DNA from: UBA10364 sp049611965
GTDB taxonomy: Bacteria; Bacteroidota; Bacteroidia; Flavobacteriales; Schleiferiaceae
Direction: 5' to 3'
NCBI GenBank assembly: GCA_049611965.1
Contig: JBMZBC010000013.1
Span: 1-46,773, forward strand
DNA: 46,773 nucleotides
Position 1 is the stretch's first letter. Each line of letters opens with the position of its first letter. A program made the translations under genes and the position numbers. Positions 34,272 to 42,842 of this stretch are shown here, in pieces. The notes beneath the pieces are model-generated. The model had not been told where the DNA came from and searched no databases. It was given only the letters and a program-made list of their open reading frames with translations.

Positions 34272-35333
34272 ATGAAAATAGAACTGACCCAACAAAGCCG
34301 TAGATCTAGTATCGATTTTTCAAACCTTCCTTTTGGAAAACATATGTCAGATCATATGCTTGTTTGTCATTTTAAAGACGGACAGTGGTTAGAGCCAGAA
34401 ATCCGCCCTTACGGTCAGTTAGAGTTTTCGTACGGTTTACACGCATTGCATTACGGACAAAGTGCCTTCGAGGGGATGAAAGCCTACCGCAAGGACGATG
34501 GAGGAATAAGCATGTTCCGTCCGTTAGACAACTTTGCACGTCTAAATAAAAGTGCTGAGCGCCTCATGATGCCTCAGATTCCTGAGGAGATTTTTATGGG
34601 CGGTTTGAAGAAATTGCTTGAGATTGATGCAGATTGGGTACCAAATGCGGAAGATCATAGCCTCTACATTCGTCCGTTCTTGTTTGCTTCATCAGAATTT
34701 ATCGCCGCACGTCAAAGCGATAATTACACTTTCTGTATCATCACTTGTCCTGTAGGTCCGTATTACAGCGGAAGTGTAAAGGTGAAAATTGAGCAGGAGT
34801 ATACCCGTGCAACAAGCGGTGGTATTGGATATACAAAGGCTGCTGGAAATTATGGAGGTTCTTTTTATCCAACGGCGCAAGCCATCAAAGAGGGTTACAA
34901 CCAAGTCATTTGGACTGATCATAAGGAGCACAAGTACATCGAGGAAAGTGGAACGATGAACCTGATGTTGCTTATCGATGGAACATTCTTAACCCCGCCG
35001 TTAACTGATCGCATCCTTGCTGGTGTAACGCGCCGTTCAATCATTCAGTTGGTAAAGGACCAAGGCTGGTCAATCGAGGAGCGCGCTATATCTGTTGAAG
35101 AAATTGTTTCTGCTGCACGCGAAGGTAGACTTGAGGAGGCATTTGGTATGGGGACGGCTGCTGTTGTTAGCCAGATTGATACCATTGGATATAACGGTGA
35201 AAACTTTAGCATACCAGTCTTGACCGACGGGAAGGCTATGGAGATCAAGCGTTTGCTAAACGATATTCGTCTGGGTAGGAGTGAAGATTCTTACGGCTGG
35301 ATGATTGATCTTCCAGTTAGCGAAATTGCGTAA
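34272..35333 (+). CDS. ilvE: Branched-chain amino acid aminotransferase
   Basis: Fold type IV PLP enzyme, 353 residues from the ATG at 34272, the length of the large BCAT2-like type. The PLP lysine is Lys189 in GYTKAAGNYGGS. The FGLHYGQSAFEGMKAYR-like segment (HALHYGQSAFEGMKAYR) and IEESGTMNL are conserved. It interconverts Leu, Ile and Val with their keto acids. The frame reaches back to 34248, which would start upstream of the expected N-terminus and inside the promoter. Its stop is directly followed by the stop of the convergent maf gene. Confidence 0.95.
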   Translation: MKIELTQQSRRSSIDFSNLPFGKHMSDHMLVCHFKDGQWLEPEIRPYGQLEFSYGLHALHYGQSAFEGMKAYRKDDGGISMFRPLDNFARLNKSAERLMMPQIPEEIFMGGLKKLLEIDADWVPNAEDHSLYIRPFLFASSEFIAARQSDNYTFCIITCPVGPYYSGSVKVKIEQEYTRATSGGIGYTKAAGNYGGSFYPTAQAIKEGYNQVIWTDHKEHKYIEESGTMNLMLLIDGTFLTPPLTDRILAGVTRRSIIQLVKDQGWSIEERAISVEEIVSAAREGRLEEAFGMGTAAVVSQIDTIGYNGENFSIPVLTDGKAMEIKRLLNDIRLGRSEDSYGWMIDLPVSEIA

Positions 35334-35912
35334 TTACAACGCGTATTCTTTCAAAGCTTTATAAAGGGTTGAAGTAGGTAGTCCTACTACAGCATTGTAT
35401 TCTCCTTCGATGGAACTGATCATCGTATGTCCAATCCATTCCTGGATGCCGTATGCACCGGCTTTGTCTGTGGGATTGAAGGTACTTACATAATGGTTGA
35501 TTTCTTGCTCCGACAAAGCTTCGAAAGTAACGTTCACTGTTGCGTGGTAAGAGCTCAAGGAGTTAGTGGTGCAAAGAGTGAGGCCTGTGATGACTTCATG
35601 GGTCTTTCCGCTGAGTGAGCGTAGCATTTCTTTCGCATCCTTTAGACTTGTTGGCTTTCCATACCTTCTGTTGCCCAGCCAAACTTCAGTATCAGAAGTA
35701 ATGCCGAGCTCATCTTCGGAAAGTGAAGGTTGTAACGCCTTAGCTTTTTGCTCAGAAATCCAAACAGCAGTTTCAGTACCGTTCAAATGGTCAGGCGCGT
35801 TTTCGTCGGCTTCTGTAACCAAAACTCTAAAGTCAAAACCCATTTCCCTCAAAAGCGCCGCGCGTCGCGGACTTTTAGAGCCTAGAACGAGTTTTTTGTT
35901 TAGTTGGATCAT
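35334..35912 (-). CDS. maf: Maf family nucleoside triphosphate pyrophosphatase
   Basis: 192 residues. It opens with LVLGSKSPRRAALLREMGF, the Maf signature, and has the SDTEVWLGNRRYGKP and KAGAYGIQEW segments. Maf proteins hydrolyse dTTP, UTP and modified nucleotides and are linked to septum arrest in Bacillus. The YhdE/YceF split cannot be settled by eye; the DKAGAYGIQ block resembles the dTTP/UTP group. It is the last gene of the ccm-kdsC run, 10 bp after kdsC. Confidence 0.93.
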   Translation of the reverse strand: MIQLNKKLVLGSKSPRRAALLREMGFDFRVLVTEADENAPDHLNGTETAVWISEQKAKALQPSLSEDELGITSDTEVWLGNRRYGKPTSLKDAKEMLRSLSGKTHEVITGLTLCTTNSLSSYHATVNVTFEALSEQEINHYVSTFNPTDKAGAYGIQEWIGHTMISSIEGEYNAVVGLPTSTLYKALKEYAL

Positions 35913-35922
35913 GACTAAGGTC

Positions 35923-36441
35923 TTACCAAGTTCTGTCTTCTGAACGGGCCCATTTGCCCTGAATTTTGAGCAATTGCTCTAACACATCCCTCACACAACC
36001 TTTACCCCCATTAATTGGGCTCACGTAATCTGCAACAGCTTTGATTTCTGGTGCTGCATCTTGTGGCGCTGCAGCTAGTGCAACTAATTTCATAATGTCG
36101 TAATCTGGAAGATCGTCGCCCATATAGAGTATTTCATCGTCCTTAAGGTCGTAACACATCTTGAGGTCTTCGTAAGATTCCATCTTCGATGAAGCGCCCA
36201 AGTAAATGTCTGTAATTCCTAATCCTTGTAACCGTTCTTTGACCTCTGGAGACCTGCCGCCAGTAATGATGGCCATTCGAATGCCATTACGCACGGCCAA
36301 TTGCATCGCATAACCGTCTTTGGCGTTCATTTTACGTACAGGTTGCATACCAGGCATGAGAATGATATCACCGTTTGTAAGTACTCCGTCTACGTCAAGA
36401 ACTACCGTTGTAATGTTCTTGAAGATCTCCTTATAGTTCAT
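35923..36441 (-). CDS. kdsC: 3-deoxy-D-manno-octulosonate 8-phosphate phosphatase KdsC
   Basis: 172-residue HAD phosphatase of the small KdsC subclass. The catalytic motif is LDVDGVLTNG with Asp16 and Asp18; the later MGDDLPDYDIM holds the Mg ligands. KdsC frees Kdo from Kdo-8-phosphate for LPS core synthesis and works as a tetramer. It overlaps the DUF2520 gene by 11 bp. lpxB at 44964 shows that the strain makes lipid A. Confidence 0.93.
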   Translation of the reverse strand: MNYKEIFKNITTVVLDVDGVLTNGDIILMPGMQPVRKMNAKDGYAMQLAVRNGIRMAIITGGRSPEVKERLQGLGITDIYLGASSKMESYEDLKMCYDLKDDEILYMGDDLPDYDIMKLVALAAAPQDAAPEIKAVADYVSPINGGKGCVRDVLEQLLKIQGKWARSEDRTW

Positions 36442-37114
36442 AGCGTTTCTTAATGTTTTCGCTTAGTAATTCGTACAGCGCTTTGGTAGCAGGATCGTGT
36501 ATTTGTTCTAAATGGTGGTTAATAGTACGATCATCTCCTCGGCGTGCAGGGCCTGTCTGGGCGGTTTCTGGACTTAAAGCTATGGCTTTATCCGGACCTT
36601 GGCGCATGATGGCATGTAAGACCTCAAAAGGAAGGTCGTAATGCTGACAATGTTCTTTGGCTAAGGTATACAGGTGATTGGTGAAATTATTGACCATCAC
36701 AGCTGCTGCGTGAAGTTTGGTCCGTTGCTCACTCGTAATATGAAATGCTTGCGCCCCAATAAGGCGGGTGATTTCTTCGAGTATCCGCATATCTTCTTTG
36801 CGGCTGGTTTCTAGTAAAAACGGGATGTCCGCCCATTGTACGCTCGCCTCTTTGGTAAAGCTATACAACGGATAGAAAACACCTGTTCTTGCGAGGTTCG
36901 CCATGTTCACTGCGCCGCCGGTATGAACGACTAATGGTGCGTGAACATCACTTACAACTTGCAGTGTAGCATCATCGCTTACAGACACGATGACGATATC
37001 AGCATCAATGGTTTTTGGAAATTCCCTACCGTACCATTGCATGTGGCAGGTCGGTTGCAGCGCTTTGTGTAGATGACTGCCGAGGTTTCCCTTACCAATG
37101 ATAGCTACTTTCAC
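36431..37114 (-). CDS. Rossmann-like and DUF2520 domain oxidoreductase
   Basis: 227 residues. The N-terminal NAD(P)-binding loop is GKGNLGSHL (7-15), then IVIVSVSDDAT. The C-terminal DUF2520 helical domain has LHAAAVMVNNFTNHLYTLA, resembling pyrroline-5-carboxylate or ketopantoate reductases. Substrate unknown. In Bacteroidota this family sits before kdsC and maf, as here. It overlaps ccmF by 4 bp and kdsC by 11 bp. Confidence 0.9.
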   Translation of the reverse strand: MKVAIIGKGNLGSHLHKALQPTCHMQWYGREFPKTIDADIVIVSVSDDATLQVVSDVHAPLVVHTGGAVNMANLARTGVFYPLYSFTKEASVQWADIPFLLETSRKEDMRILEEITRLIGAQAFHITSEQRTKLHAAAVMVNNFTNHLYTLAKEHCQHYDLPFEVLHAIMRQGPDKAIALSPETAQTGPARRGDDRTINHHLEQIHDPATKALYELLSENIKKRYEL

Positions 37115-39516
37115 GATCTGCGGATTCTAGTAACCATCGCAATCACAGTACCTATGGCCATTAGGATAGATCCCAGCCACAATAGATTAATCCATGGAAA
37201 CACTTCAGCCTTGACCAAAATGAAGGGCTCTTCAGCTTCAACATGTTCACTGGCTGTAATTACAGGTTTGTTTGTTTCGTAATTGATGCGTTCGAACCTA
37301 AACTTCAATCCTAAAGATTCAATTTCAGCATCCACATGGTTGGCTTCATCACCCTGGACAGCAAAGATTGGCATTACTTTGAAGACGCTGTCTTCCATGG
37401 TGGTGACTTTAAGTCCAGCCCCAAGCACTGCATAATCGAAGCCACCTTCGCTTCTACCAGGCGCTTCTACGACCATGGTGTCGAGTTGTACTTGGTATTT
37501 ACCGTAGAGGAAGTGACTTTCACCTTGACTGAGTTCTAAGTCAAATTCGTTTTTCCACTCTTCTTCGCCTTTTTCCTCCATGGTGCGCAGATCAGCGTAG
37601 GTGACGTGGGTATATATATCTCTACCGATGAAGTGTTTTGTAGAAGGTTCGGCAACGTTGCCCATGCGTTCATTCAACTGAATACGAGGCTTCAAATCAA
37701 ATGTTGAGACCAATTTGCCACCTTGCTCTTCAAAGAATTCTAGGACGTAATTCAGATAATAGCCTTCTTCTTCCTGACCCGTCCAGCTTACCCAGTAGTC
37801 GCCCATTTGGACGGTGTCGCCCTGGTGGATGAGCAAGTTTTCATTGGCTGGAAATTCTTCGTGAATAAAGGTTTTGTTCTGAGAAATGATGTCTTTGTTG
37901 GCGTTAGAAACTAATGCACCGGCAATGATTAATCCAAAGCCAACGTGGGCAACTGTCGAGCCCGCAACATTCCAGCTTCCCTTTGCCCAACGAATGAGGA
38001 ATTCGAGGTTTCCAACGATGGCATAATAAGAGGTCCAGAGGAGGAGAATATACATCGGGTTCCACATGCCCAAGGCCCAAGCACTTAAACCCGTGAGTAC
38101 TGTGGTTAACACCAGGGTTAAAATTTGTCGTTGGAAGAATATCTTGGTAGATGTGCGGTGGTACGAAAGGAATTGGCCCACGCCAATCAACAAAACAATA
38201 ATGATAGCGAACGGCACCTGTATGGCATTATAATGTTCGATGGGGTCGCTTAATACCTTGTCTTGATCGTACAGATGAATAAATCCTTCTGGGCCAAAGA
38301 GCTGATTGAACACAGGGTAGGAGGTACTCAGTGTAATTTGAAGTCCGCTGATTAGCAAGGTTAGTGCACCAATGAACATCCAGAACTCGCGACTGTCCAT
38401 TCTATCTTCTTTTTCCTTCTTCGGCAACCCTTTGTAGCGGAACAAAAGCAATGCAATAGAGCCGATAGTAAAGAATAAAAGGTAAATCAGCAATTGGCCA
38501 CTCAAACCTAGATCTACAAATGCATGCACAGAGCTATCACCAAGAACACCTGATCGGGTTAGGAAGGTGGAATAGAGAACGAGTAAAAAAGTCAGGATCA
38601 GCATGAATAGAGCCGATGGAATGACGCCTCCTTTGTTTCTTTGAATCAACAGTAAGTGCGCACCAGCCGCCATGGTAAGCCACGGCACTAAAGAGGTGTT
38701 CTCTACAGGATCCCAAGCCCAGAATCCGCCGAAGCTCAAAGCCTCATAAGCCCAAGCACCTCCCATAAGGATACCTACACCTAGAATACCCACAGAGAAG
38801 AAACTCCAAATAAGGGCACTGTTGATCCAGGTTTTGTAGTCCTTTCTTAGAAGTCCTGCAATGGCATAACTAAAGGGGACCAGGGTAGAAGCAAAGCCTA
38901 AGAACAGCGTTGGCGGGTGAATGGTCATCCAATAATTCTGCAACAGTGGATTCAATCCTGAGCCGTCGGCAAAATTTGGGAAACGAGTGAGGTAATCACT
39001 GAATTGAGTCCAAGGCAATCCAATATTGTCCTGCAGTTCACGAACTAAAATGAACGGGCTGTAACCAATGTGCATATCGCCGACATACACGCCGAGTATC
39101 ATGCTTACTAAGAACGCTTGAACCGCCGCAAATACCCCAACCACTGGGCCTTCAAAAGCTTTGGCGGAATAGGTGAGTATATAACCTAGAACTGCATTCC
39201 AAAACATCCACAAAAGAAATGAACCTTCTTGACCTTCCCAGAATGCTGAAAACAGGTAACGCGCTGGGAGATCGAGGGAAGTGTGTTTCCAGACATAGTC
39301 AAACTCGAAATAATGGTTGGCCATGATGAAAAACAGTGTGCCTATGAGTCCAAACAAGGATATTGCATGTACCCTAAACGCGATACGCCCCAGTCTTTTC
39401 CAGTCGTCGCCATTCAGATAATAGGCGACCGTAGAGAGTAGCGCCATAGTGAAGGCTAAGGCAGTGAGCCCCCTACCGAGATTAGCGGCCCAAAGGTGTT
39501 CGCCTATGTATTCCAT
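37111..39516 (-). CDS. ccmF: Cytochrome c haem lyase CcmF
   Basis: 801-residue integral membrane protein. The haem-handling WWD motif lies around residues 250-275 (GAWAYEALSFGGFWAWDPVENTS), the CcmF hallmark. The C-terminal quarter (from about 560) is a large periplasmic domain, making the protein longer than E. coli CcmF (about 650). It takes haem from CcmE and attaches it to apocytochrome c. The CcmH-type partner is not in this window. It overlaps the DUF2520 gene by 4 bp and lies 6 bp after ccmE. Confidence 0.94.
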   Translation of the reverse strand: MEYIGEHLWAANLGRGLTALAFTMALLSTVAYYLNGDDWKRLGRIAFRVHAISLFGLIGTLFFIMANHYFEFDYVWKHTSLDLPARYLFSAFWEGQEGSFLLWMFWNAVLGYILTYSAKAFEGPVVGVFAAVQAFLVSMILGVYVGDMHIGYSPFILVRELQDNIGLPWTQFSDYLTRFPNFADGSGLNPLLQNYWMTIHPPTLFLGFASTLVPFSYAIAGLLRKDYKTWINSALIWSFFSVGILGVGILMGGAWAYEALSFGGFWAWDPVENTSLVPWLTMAAGAHLLLIQRNKGGVIPSALFMLILTFLLVLYSTFLTRSGVLGDSSVHAFVDLGLSGQLLIYLLFFTIGSIALLLFRYKGLPKKEKEDRMDSREFWMFIGALTLLISGLQITLSTSYPVFNQLFGPEGFIHLYDQDKVLSDPIEHYNAIQVPFAIIIVLLIGVGQFLSYHRTSTKIFFQRQILTLVLTTVLTGLSAWALGMWNPMYILLLWTSYYAIVGNLEFLIRWAKGSWNVAGSTVAHVGFGLIIAGALVSNANKDIISQNKTFIHEEFPANENLLIHQGDTVQMGDYWVSWTGQEEEGYYLNYVLEFFEEQGGKLVSTFDLKPRIQLNERMGNVAEPSTKHFIGRDIYTHVTYADLRTMEEKGEEEWKNEFDLELSQGESHFLYGKYQVQLDTMVVEAPGRSEGGFDYAVLGAGLKVTTMEDSVFKVMPIFAVQGDEANHVDAEIESLGLKFRFERINYETNKPVITASEHVEAEEPFILVKAEVFPWINLLWLGSILMAIGTVIAMVTRIRRS

Positions 39517-39522
39517 AGATGG

Positions 39523-39918
39523 TTATTTATAAATCTTGTCCGAGTCTACCTCGTTCTGTTCGTTGTATTTCGATGGACACTTCATCAGGATATCCGTGGC
39601 GATAAAGGCACTATCAGTGGCATATCCTGTCATGGTGATTTCTTCGGAACGTTCGAAATCTTGTGGCTTAGGTTGGTTGTAGATTACTCTACTAGAGTTT
39701 CCTTTTTTATCTCTTGCGGTAAATGCGAATTGCACGGTTTTAGGATTGAAGTCCATGCTTTCCTCAAGATCTAGATACCCGATAACCGTCGTTTTTTCGC
39801 CATTCAATGCGGTGGCATCGCTGAAGCTACTGTAGGTTGAACTGTTCCCTAAGCGTACTAGTGTGTACCCAATCAATACAGCAATGGCTATGATGATGGC
39901 GATCTGACTATTTTTCAT
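39523..39918 (-). CDS. ccmE: Haem chaperone CcmE, cysteine type
   Basis: 131 residues. One N-terminal membrane helix (about 5-22), then the OB-fold periplasmic domain. The position of the haem-binding His in E. coli (KHDENY) reads MKCPSKY: Cys114 takes the place of His, and Tyr118 is kept. This is the CxxxY CcmE known from some Desulfovibrio. In those systems haem is bound through the cysteine. The protein should carry haem from CcmC to CcmF. It overlaps ccmD by 11 bp. Confidence 0.92.
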   Translation of the reverse strand: MKNSQIAIIIAIAVLIGYTLVRLGNSSTYSSFSDATALNGEKTTVIGYLDLEESMDFNPKTVQFAFTARDKKGNSSRVIYNQPKPQDFERSEEITMTGYATDSAFIATDILMKCPSKYNEQNEVDSDKIYK

Positions 39919-40096
39919 TTTCTAGTGCGCTGATTTTACGATCCATACGGTACAAATAGCCTGCGAGCCCAACGAATATTATCGCAATGACAGCCACAAC
40001 GACGTAAATCTTGCCTTCTGTATACATGACGCTTTCTGTCTGCGCGAGCGCTTGAAACGGTACTAATACAGCTATTAGGTATGCTAAATTCTTCAT
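39908..40096 (-). CDS. ccmD: CcmD family protein
   Basis: 62 residues with an N-terminal signal-like stretch and one membrane helix (about 28-48, IYVVVAVIAIIFVGLAGYLY) followed by a charged tail (RMDRKISALENEK), the CcmD layout. CcmD holds CcmE in the CcmABC complex. The leading ALAQTES segment suggests an extra exported end. It overlaps ccmC by 4 bp and ccmE by 11 bp. Confidence 0.85.
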   Translation of the reverse strand: MKNLAYLIAVLVPFQALAQTESVMYTEGKIYVVVAVIAIIFVGLAGYLYRMDRKISALENEK

Positions 40097-40743
40097 GATT
40101 GACTCAAGTTCTTAATTCTGTAACGCAATGAAGCGATCCAAGTTCCTACCAATATCCATCCAATGACCGCTGGATAGAAAATCATTCGTAATCGGTTGTC
40201 CAAATCGTAGGAGTTAAATCCGGGATTTCCGCCATTACCAGGATGTAAGCTGTCTGTCATTCTTGGCAATATTCCAATGAAAACAATCATCATGACAAAG
40301 GCGAATATGTTGTAAACGGCGCTAATACGAGCCTTTTTACGAGGTTCTTCTATGCCGTTGCGCAAAACGAAGTATGCTAGATAAATAAGTATGGTGATCG
40401 CACTTCCATTGAGTTTTGGATCATTTGTCCACCATGCACCCCAGGTAAATTTAGCCCACATCATTCCAGTAAACAGCCCTAAGAACGCGAAGAGCATTCC
40501 GGTTTCAGCCAAGCTTTCACTTCTGCGGTCCTTGCTGAGATTATCTCCCCTTAAAAACCCTAGGGCATTGCCAAAACTTCCAGCCATCATACCTACCATA
40601 GCGAACCACATGCTCACGTGGTAAAACAGATTTCGAATGCTCTGTTCGATGATTGGTAAATCTGGAACACTCGTTAGTAATCCGTAAACCAAAGAATACA
40701 GTACCAATGCAACTCCAAGTGCTTTGTAAATACGTCCAGTCAT
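40093..40743 (-). CDS. ccmC: Haem handling protein CcmC
   Basis: 216 residues with six hydrophobic segments. The haem-facing motif reads WGAWWTNDPKLNG: the first tryptophans are kept, but the W before D is replaced by N, unlike E. coli (WWVWDARLT). The histidine pair expected on the periplasmic loops is plausible at YHVSMW and LHPGN. It loads haem on CcmE. It starts 9 bp after the ccmB stop. Confidence 0.9.
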   Translation of the reverse strand: MTGRIYKALGVALVLYSLVYGLLTSVPDLPIIEQSIRNLFYHVSMWFAMVGMMAGSFGNALGFLRGDNLSKDRRSESLAETGMLFAFLGLFTGMMWAKFTWGAWWTNDPKLNGSAITILIYLAYFVLRNGIEEPRKKARISAVYNIFAFVMMIVFIGILPRMTDSLHPGNGGNPGFNSYDLDNRLRMIFYPAVIGWILVGTWIASLRYRIKNLSQS

Positions 40744-40752
40744 TGGGTGTTT

Positions 40753-41406
40753 TTAATCCTGCCAAAGATAAGGAAAGAGGAGGTAGGCAAGAAGCCCAAT
40801 TGCGATATCTAGTGCGAATAATGAGCCAACTAATTCATACACTTCCTCAAGGGGCGCTCCAACCATTGCTTGGATGTTAATTGCACTGACAATCTTGAGA
40901 ACTGGTAGCGTTAAAGGAATGGCGAGAATACTGCTCAGGGTCGCATTGCCACCACTGCGTTCTGAGATGCCATTAGCTAGGGTTAAAATGGCACTAAACC
41001 CAACGCAGCCAAGTGCTAGACCCAAGGCAAAGACGCCAGGATTGTAGACGCTATTGCCGTAGAACAGACTAAATAATGCCCAGGCTGCTGCCGACAGTAA
41101 AAGCATGTATAGGCTGTTGTAAATGAGTTTGGCAATGATGGTCGTTTTAGGTCCGGCGATGGTTTGATAATAGTAGAAGTAGTCGCCGCTTTCAAACTCA
41201 AAGCTTCGGCTTGCTTGATTTATGGCGCCGAAAAAAACCACTATCCATAACAAAGTGTTCCAAGTTGAATCGGATGCATTTTGTCCACCCAATAGATAAA
41301 TGAGGTAGGTGATGCCCACAAGGTAAAGTCCAAGAGAAAAAATCGCATTGGAGTTTCTGAGTTCTTGCTGTGCAAAACGTTGAATGAGTGGACCTATCTT
41401 TGCCAT
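40753..41406 (-). CDS. ccmB: Haem exporter subunit CcmB
   Basis: 217 residues with six hydrophobic segments. It opens with a cytoplasmic helix (IQRFAQQELRN), then pairs of helices as in CcmB permeases; ESGDYFYYYQTIAGP is the typical loop. It works with the CcmA ATPase to release holo-CcmE; ccmA is not in this window. First gene of the ccm run. Confidence 0.9.
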   Translation of the reverse strand: MAKIGPLIQRFAQQELRNSNAIFSLGLYLVGITYLIYLLGGQNASDSTWNTLLWIVVFFGAINQASRSFEFESGDYFYYYQTIAGPKTTIIAKLIYNSLYMLLLSAAAWALFSLFYGNSVYNPGVFALGLALGCVGFSAILTLANGISERSGGNATLSSILAIPLTLPVLKIVSAINIQAMVGAPLEEVYELVGSLFALDIAIGLLAYLLFPYLWQD

Positions 41407-41408
41407 CT

Positions 41409-41435
41409 TTGTAACAGATTAACACAAAGTTACAA
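41409..41435. promoter_or_regulatory. Dyad at the ccmB promoter
   Basis: TTGTAAC (41409-41415) and GTTACAA (41429-41435) form a perfect 7-bp inverted repeat with a 13-nt spacer. It covers the ccmB -7 box and the predicted start point, so a protein binding here would block initiation. No regulator is assigned. Confidence 0.42.
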
Positions 41436-41452
41436 CAAACATTAGTGGTCAA
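41425..41452 (-). promoter_or_regulatory. Candidate promoter of the ccm operon
   Basis: On the minus strand TAACTTTG (41432-41425) matches TAnnTTTG exactly, and TTG at 41452-41450 is the -33 box with a 17-nt spacer. Initiation near 41418 leaves a leader of about 12 nt. It would drive ccmB and the long run through maf. Confidence 0.55.
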
Positions 41453-41489
41453 TTCTTGTTCTAACCTAAAATTGAAAAGACACATTAAT

Positions 41490-42086
41490 ATGAAGTACCT
41501 CTTGTTTAGCATTGCATTAATTGCCTGTGCCAACGAACCTATCTCTAATACAGAAACTGCCTTGGCAGTGCAAACAACGAATGAACCAATGGAATCTAGA
41601 AGCTTTTATGATTTGAGCGCGACCACTATTGATGGTGCCGATTTTTCTTTTAGCGCTTTGAAGGGCAAGCGTGTATTAATTGTAAATGTTGCTTCGAAAT
41701 GTGGGTACACTCCGCAATATGAAGAGTTGCAACAATTGCACGAGCGCTACGGTGGTGAAAATTTTGTAATCCTGGGGTTCCCTGCGAATGATTTTGGATT
41801 CCAAGAACCCGGAAACGAATCTCAAATTATAAGTTTCTGCTCTAAAAATTATGGTGTTTCGTTCCAGATGATGAGCAAGGTAAAAACTAATGGAAGCCGT
41901 GGTCACGAAGTGTACCAGTGGTTGTGTAATAAAGCCTTAAATGGCGTGGAGAATGCCAGAGTAAGTTGGAACTTCAACAAGTTCTTGATCGATGAAAATG
42001 GCAACTGGGTGGCTCATTATGAGAGCCGTATGGATCCAATGAGCGCAGAAATCACGAACTTCGCGGCAGGTAAAAAACTGCTATGA
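41490..42086 (+). CDS. Glutathione peroxidase-like lipoprotein
   Basis: 198 residues from the ATG at 41490. Lipoprotein signal MKYLLFSIALIAC (lipid Cys13). The peroxidatic Cys71 is in VASKCGYT; Trp160 and Asn161 are in SWNFNKF. The tetrad Gln is replaced by Asp101 in GFPANDFG. Cys117 (ISFCSKN) may be the resolving cysteine of a thioredoxin-linked peroxidase. It should reduce peroxides at the periplasmic face of a membrane. It overlaps bshB1 by 4 bp, linking it to a low-molecular thiol. Confidence 0.92.
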   Translation: MKYLLFSIALIACANEPISNTETALAVQTTNEPMESRSFYDLSATTIDGADFSFSALKGKRVLIVNVASKCGYTPQYEELQQLHERYGGENFVILGFPANDFGFQEPGNESQIISFCSKNYGVSFQMMSKVKTNGSRGHEVYQWLCNKALNGVENARVSWNFNKFLIDENGNWVAHYESRMDPMSAEITNFAAGKKLL

Positions 42087-42799
42087 AAATAAATGTCCTT
42101 GCTTTTGGTGCACATCCAGACGATGTCGAGTTGGGTGCTGGAGGTATTTTAGCAACGCATGCTATGCGTGGTTTGACCACGGGTATTGTTGATTTGTCAA
42201 GGGGTGAAATGGGGACTAGAGGTACCCCTGAACTCAGAGATGAGGAAGCGAAAGACGCAGCCGCTATTTTAGGCTGTAGTGTGCGATTAAATCTTCAAAT
42301 GCCTGACGGTCGTATTGACTATTCGCACGAAAGCCAGCTCGAGGTGGTGCGTGTTCTTCGTAAATACCAACCGGACATTGTCTTGATGAATGCTCCTACG
42401 GACAGGCATCCCGATCACGGGAGAGCCTCTCGATTAGTTGAAGAAGCCTGTTTCCTTTCCGGTTTGCACAAGATTGTTATTAAAGATGGTGATACAGCTT
42501 TGGAACCATGGCGTCCAAAGACCATGTATAAATACCTTCAATTCTATAATTTAGAACCTCAAGTTGTGGTAGATATTAGCGAGGGATTTGAAAAGAAAAT
42601 GGCATCGATTAAGGCACATAAAAGCCAATTTTTCGACCCAAATAGTACCGAGCCAGAGACAGTAATTGCGAGCGAAGGCTTCTTTAAATCGGTTATTGCA
42701 CGGGCCCAGGATTGGGGCAGAGTAATCGGTGCGGCGTACGCTGAGCCTTTAATTTCTGTGCGTCAAATTGGGGTAAAAAATCTTGAAGATTTGCAATAG
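42083..42799 (+). CDS. bshB1: Bacillithiol biosynthesis deacetylase BshB1
   Basis: 238-residue LmbE-type zinc deacetylase. The zinc motif AHPDDVELGAGG (10-21) and TDRHPDHGRAS are intact. It removes the acetyl group from GlcNAc-malate to give GlcN-malate, the second step of bacillithiol synthesis. bshA and bshC are not in this window. It forms an ATGA overlap with the peroxidase gene. Confidence 0.94.
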   Translation: MKINVLAFGAHPDDVELGAGGILATHAMRGLTTGIVDLSRGEMGTRGTPELRDEEAKDAAAILGCSVRLNLQMPDGRIDYSHESQLEVVRVLRKYQPDIVLMNAPTDRHPDHGRASRLVEEACFLSGLHKIVIKDGDTALEPWRPKTMYKYLQFYNLEPQVVVDISEGFEKKMASIKAHKSQFFDPNSTEPETVIASEGFFKSVIARAQDWGRVIGAAYAEPLISVRQIGVKNLEDLQ

Positions 42800-42816
42800 T
42801 TTTTTTGTTAGATTTG
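42783..42816 (+). promoter_or_regulatory. Promoter of the 72-residue protein gene
   Basis: TAGATTTG at 42809-42816 is a perfect -7 box. TTG at 42783-42785 gives a 23-nt spacer; TTTG at 42790-42793 would give 15. Initiation near 42823 leaves a 20-nt leader. The -33 region lies in the last codons of bshB1. Confidence 0.55.
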
Positions 42817-42842
42817 TAGTACACACAATTTAACTTTTTACT

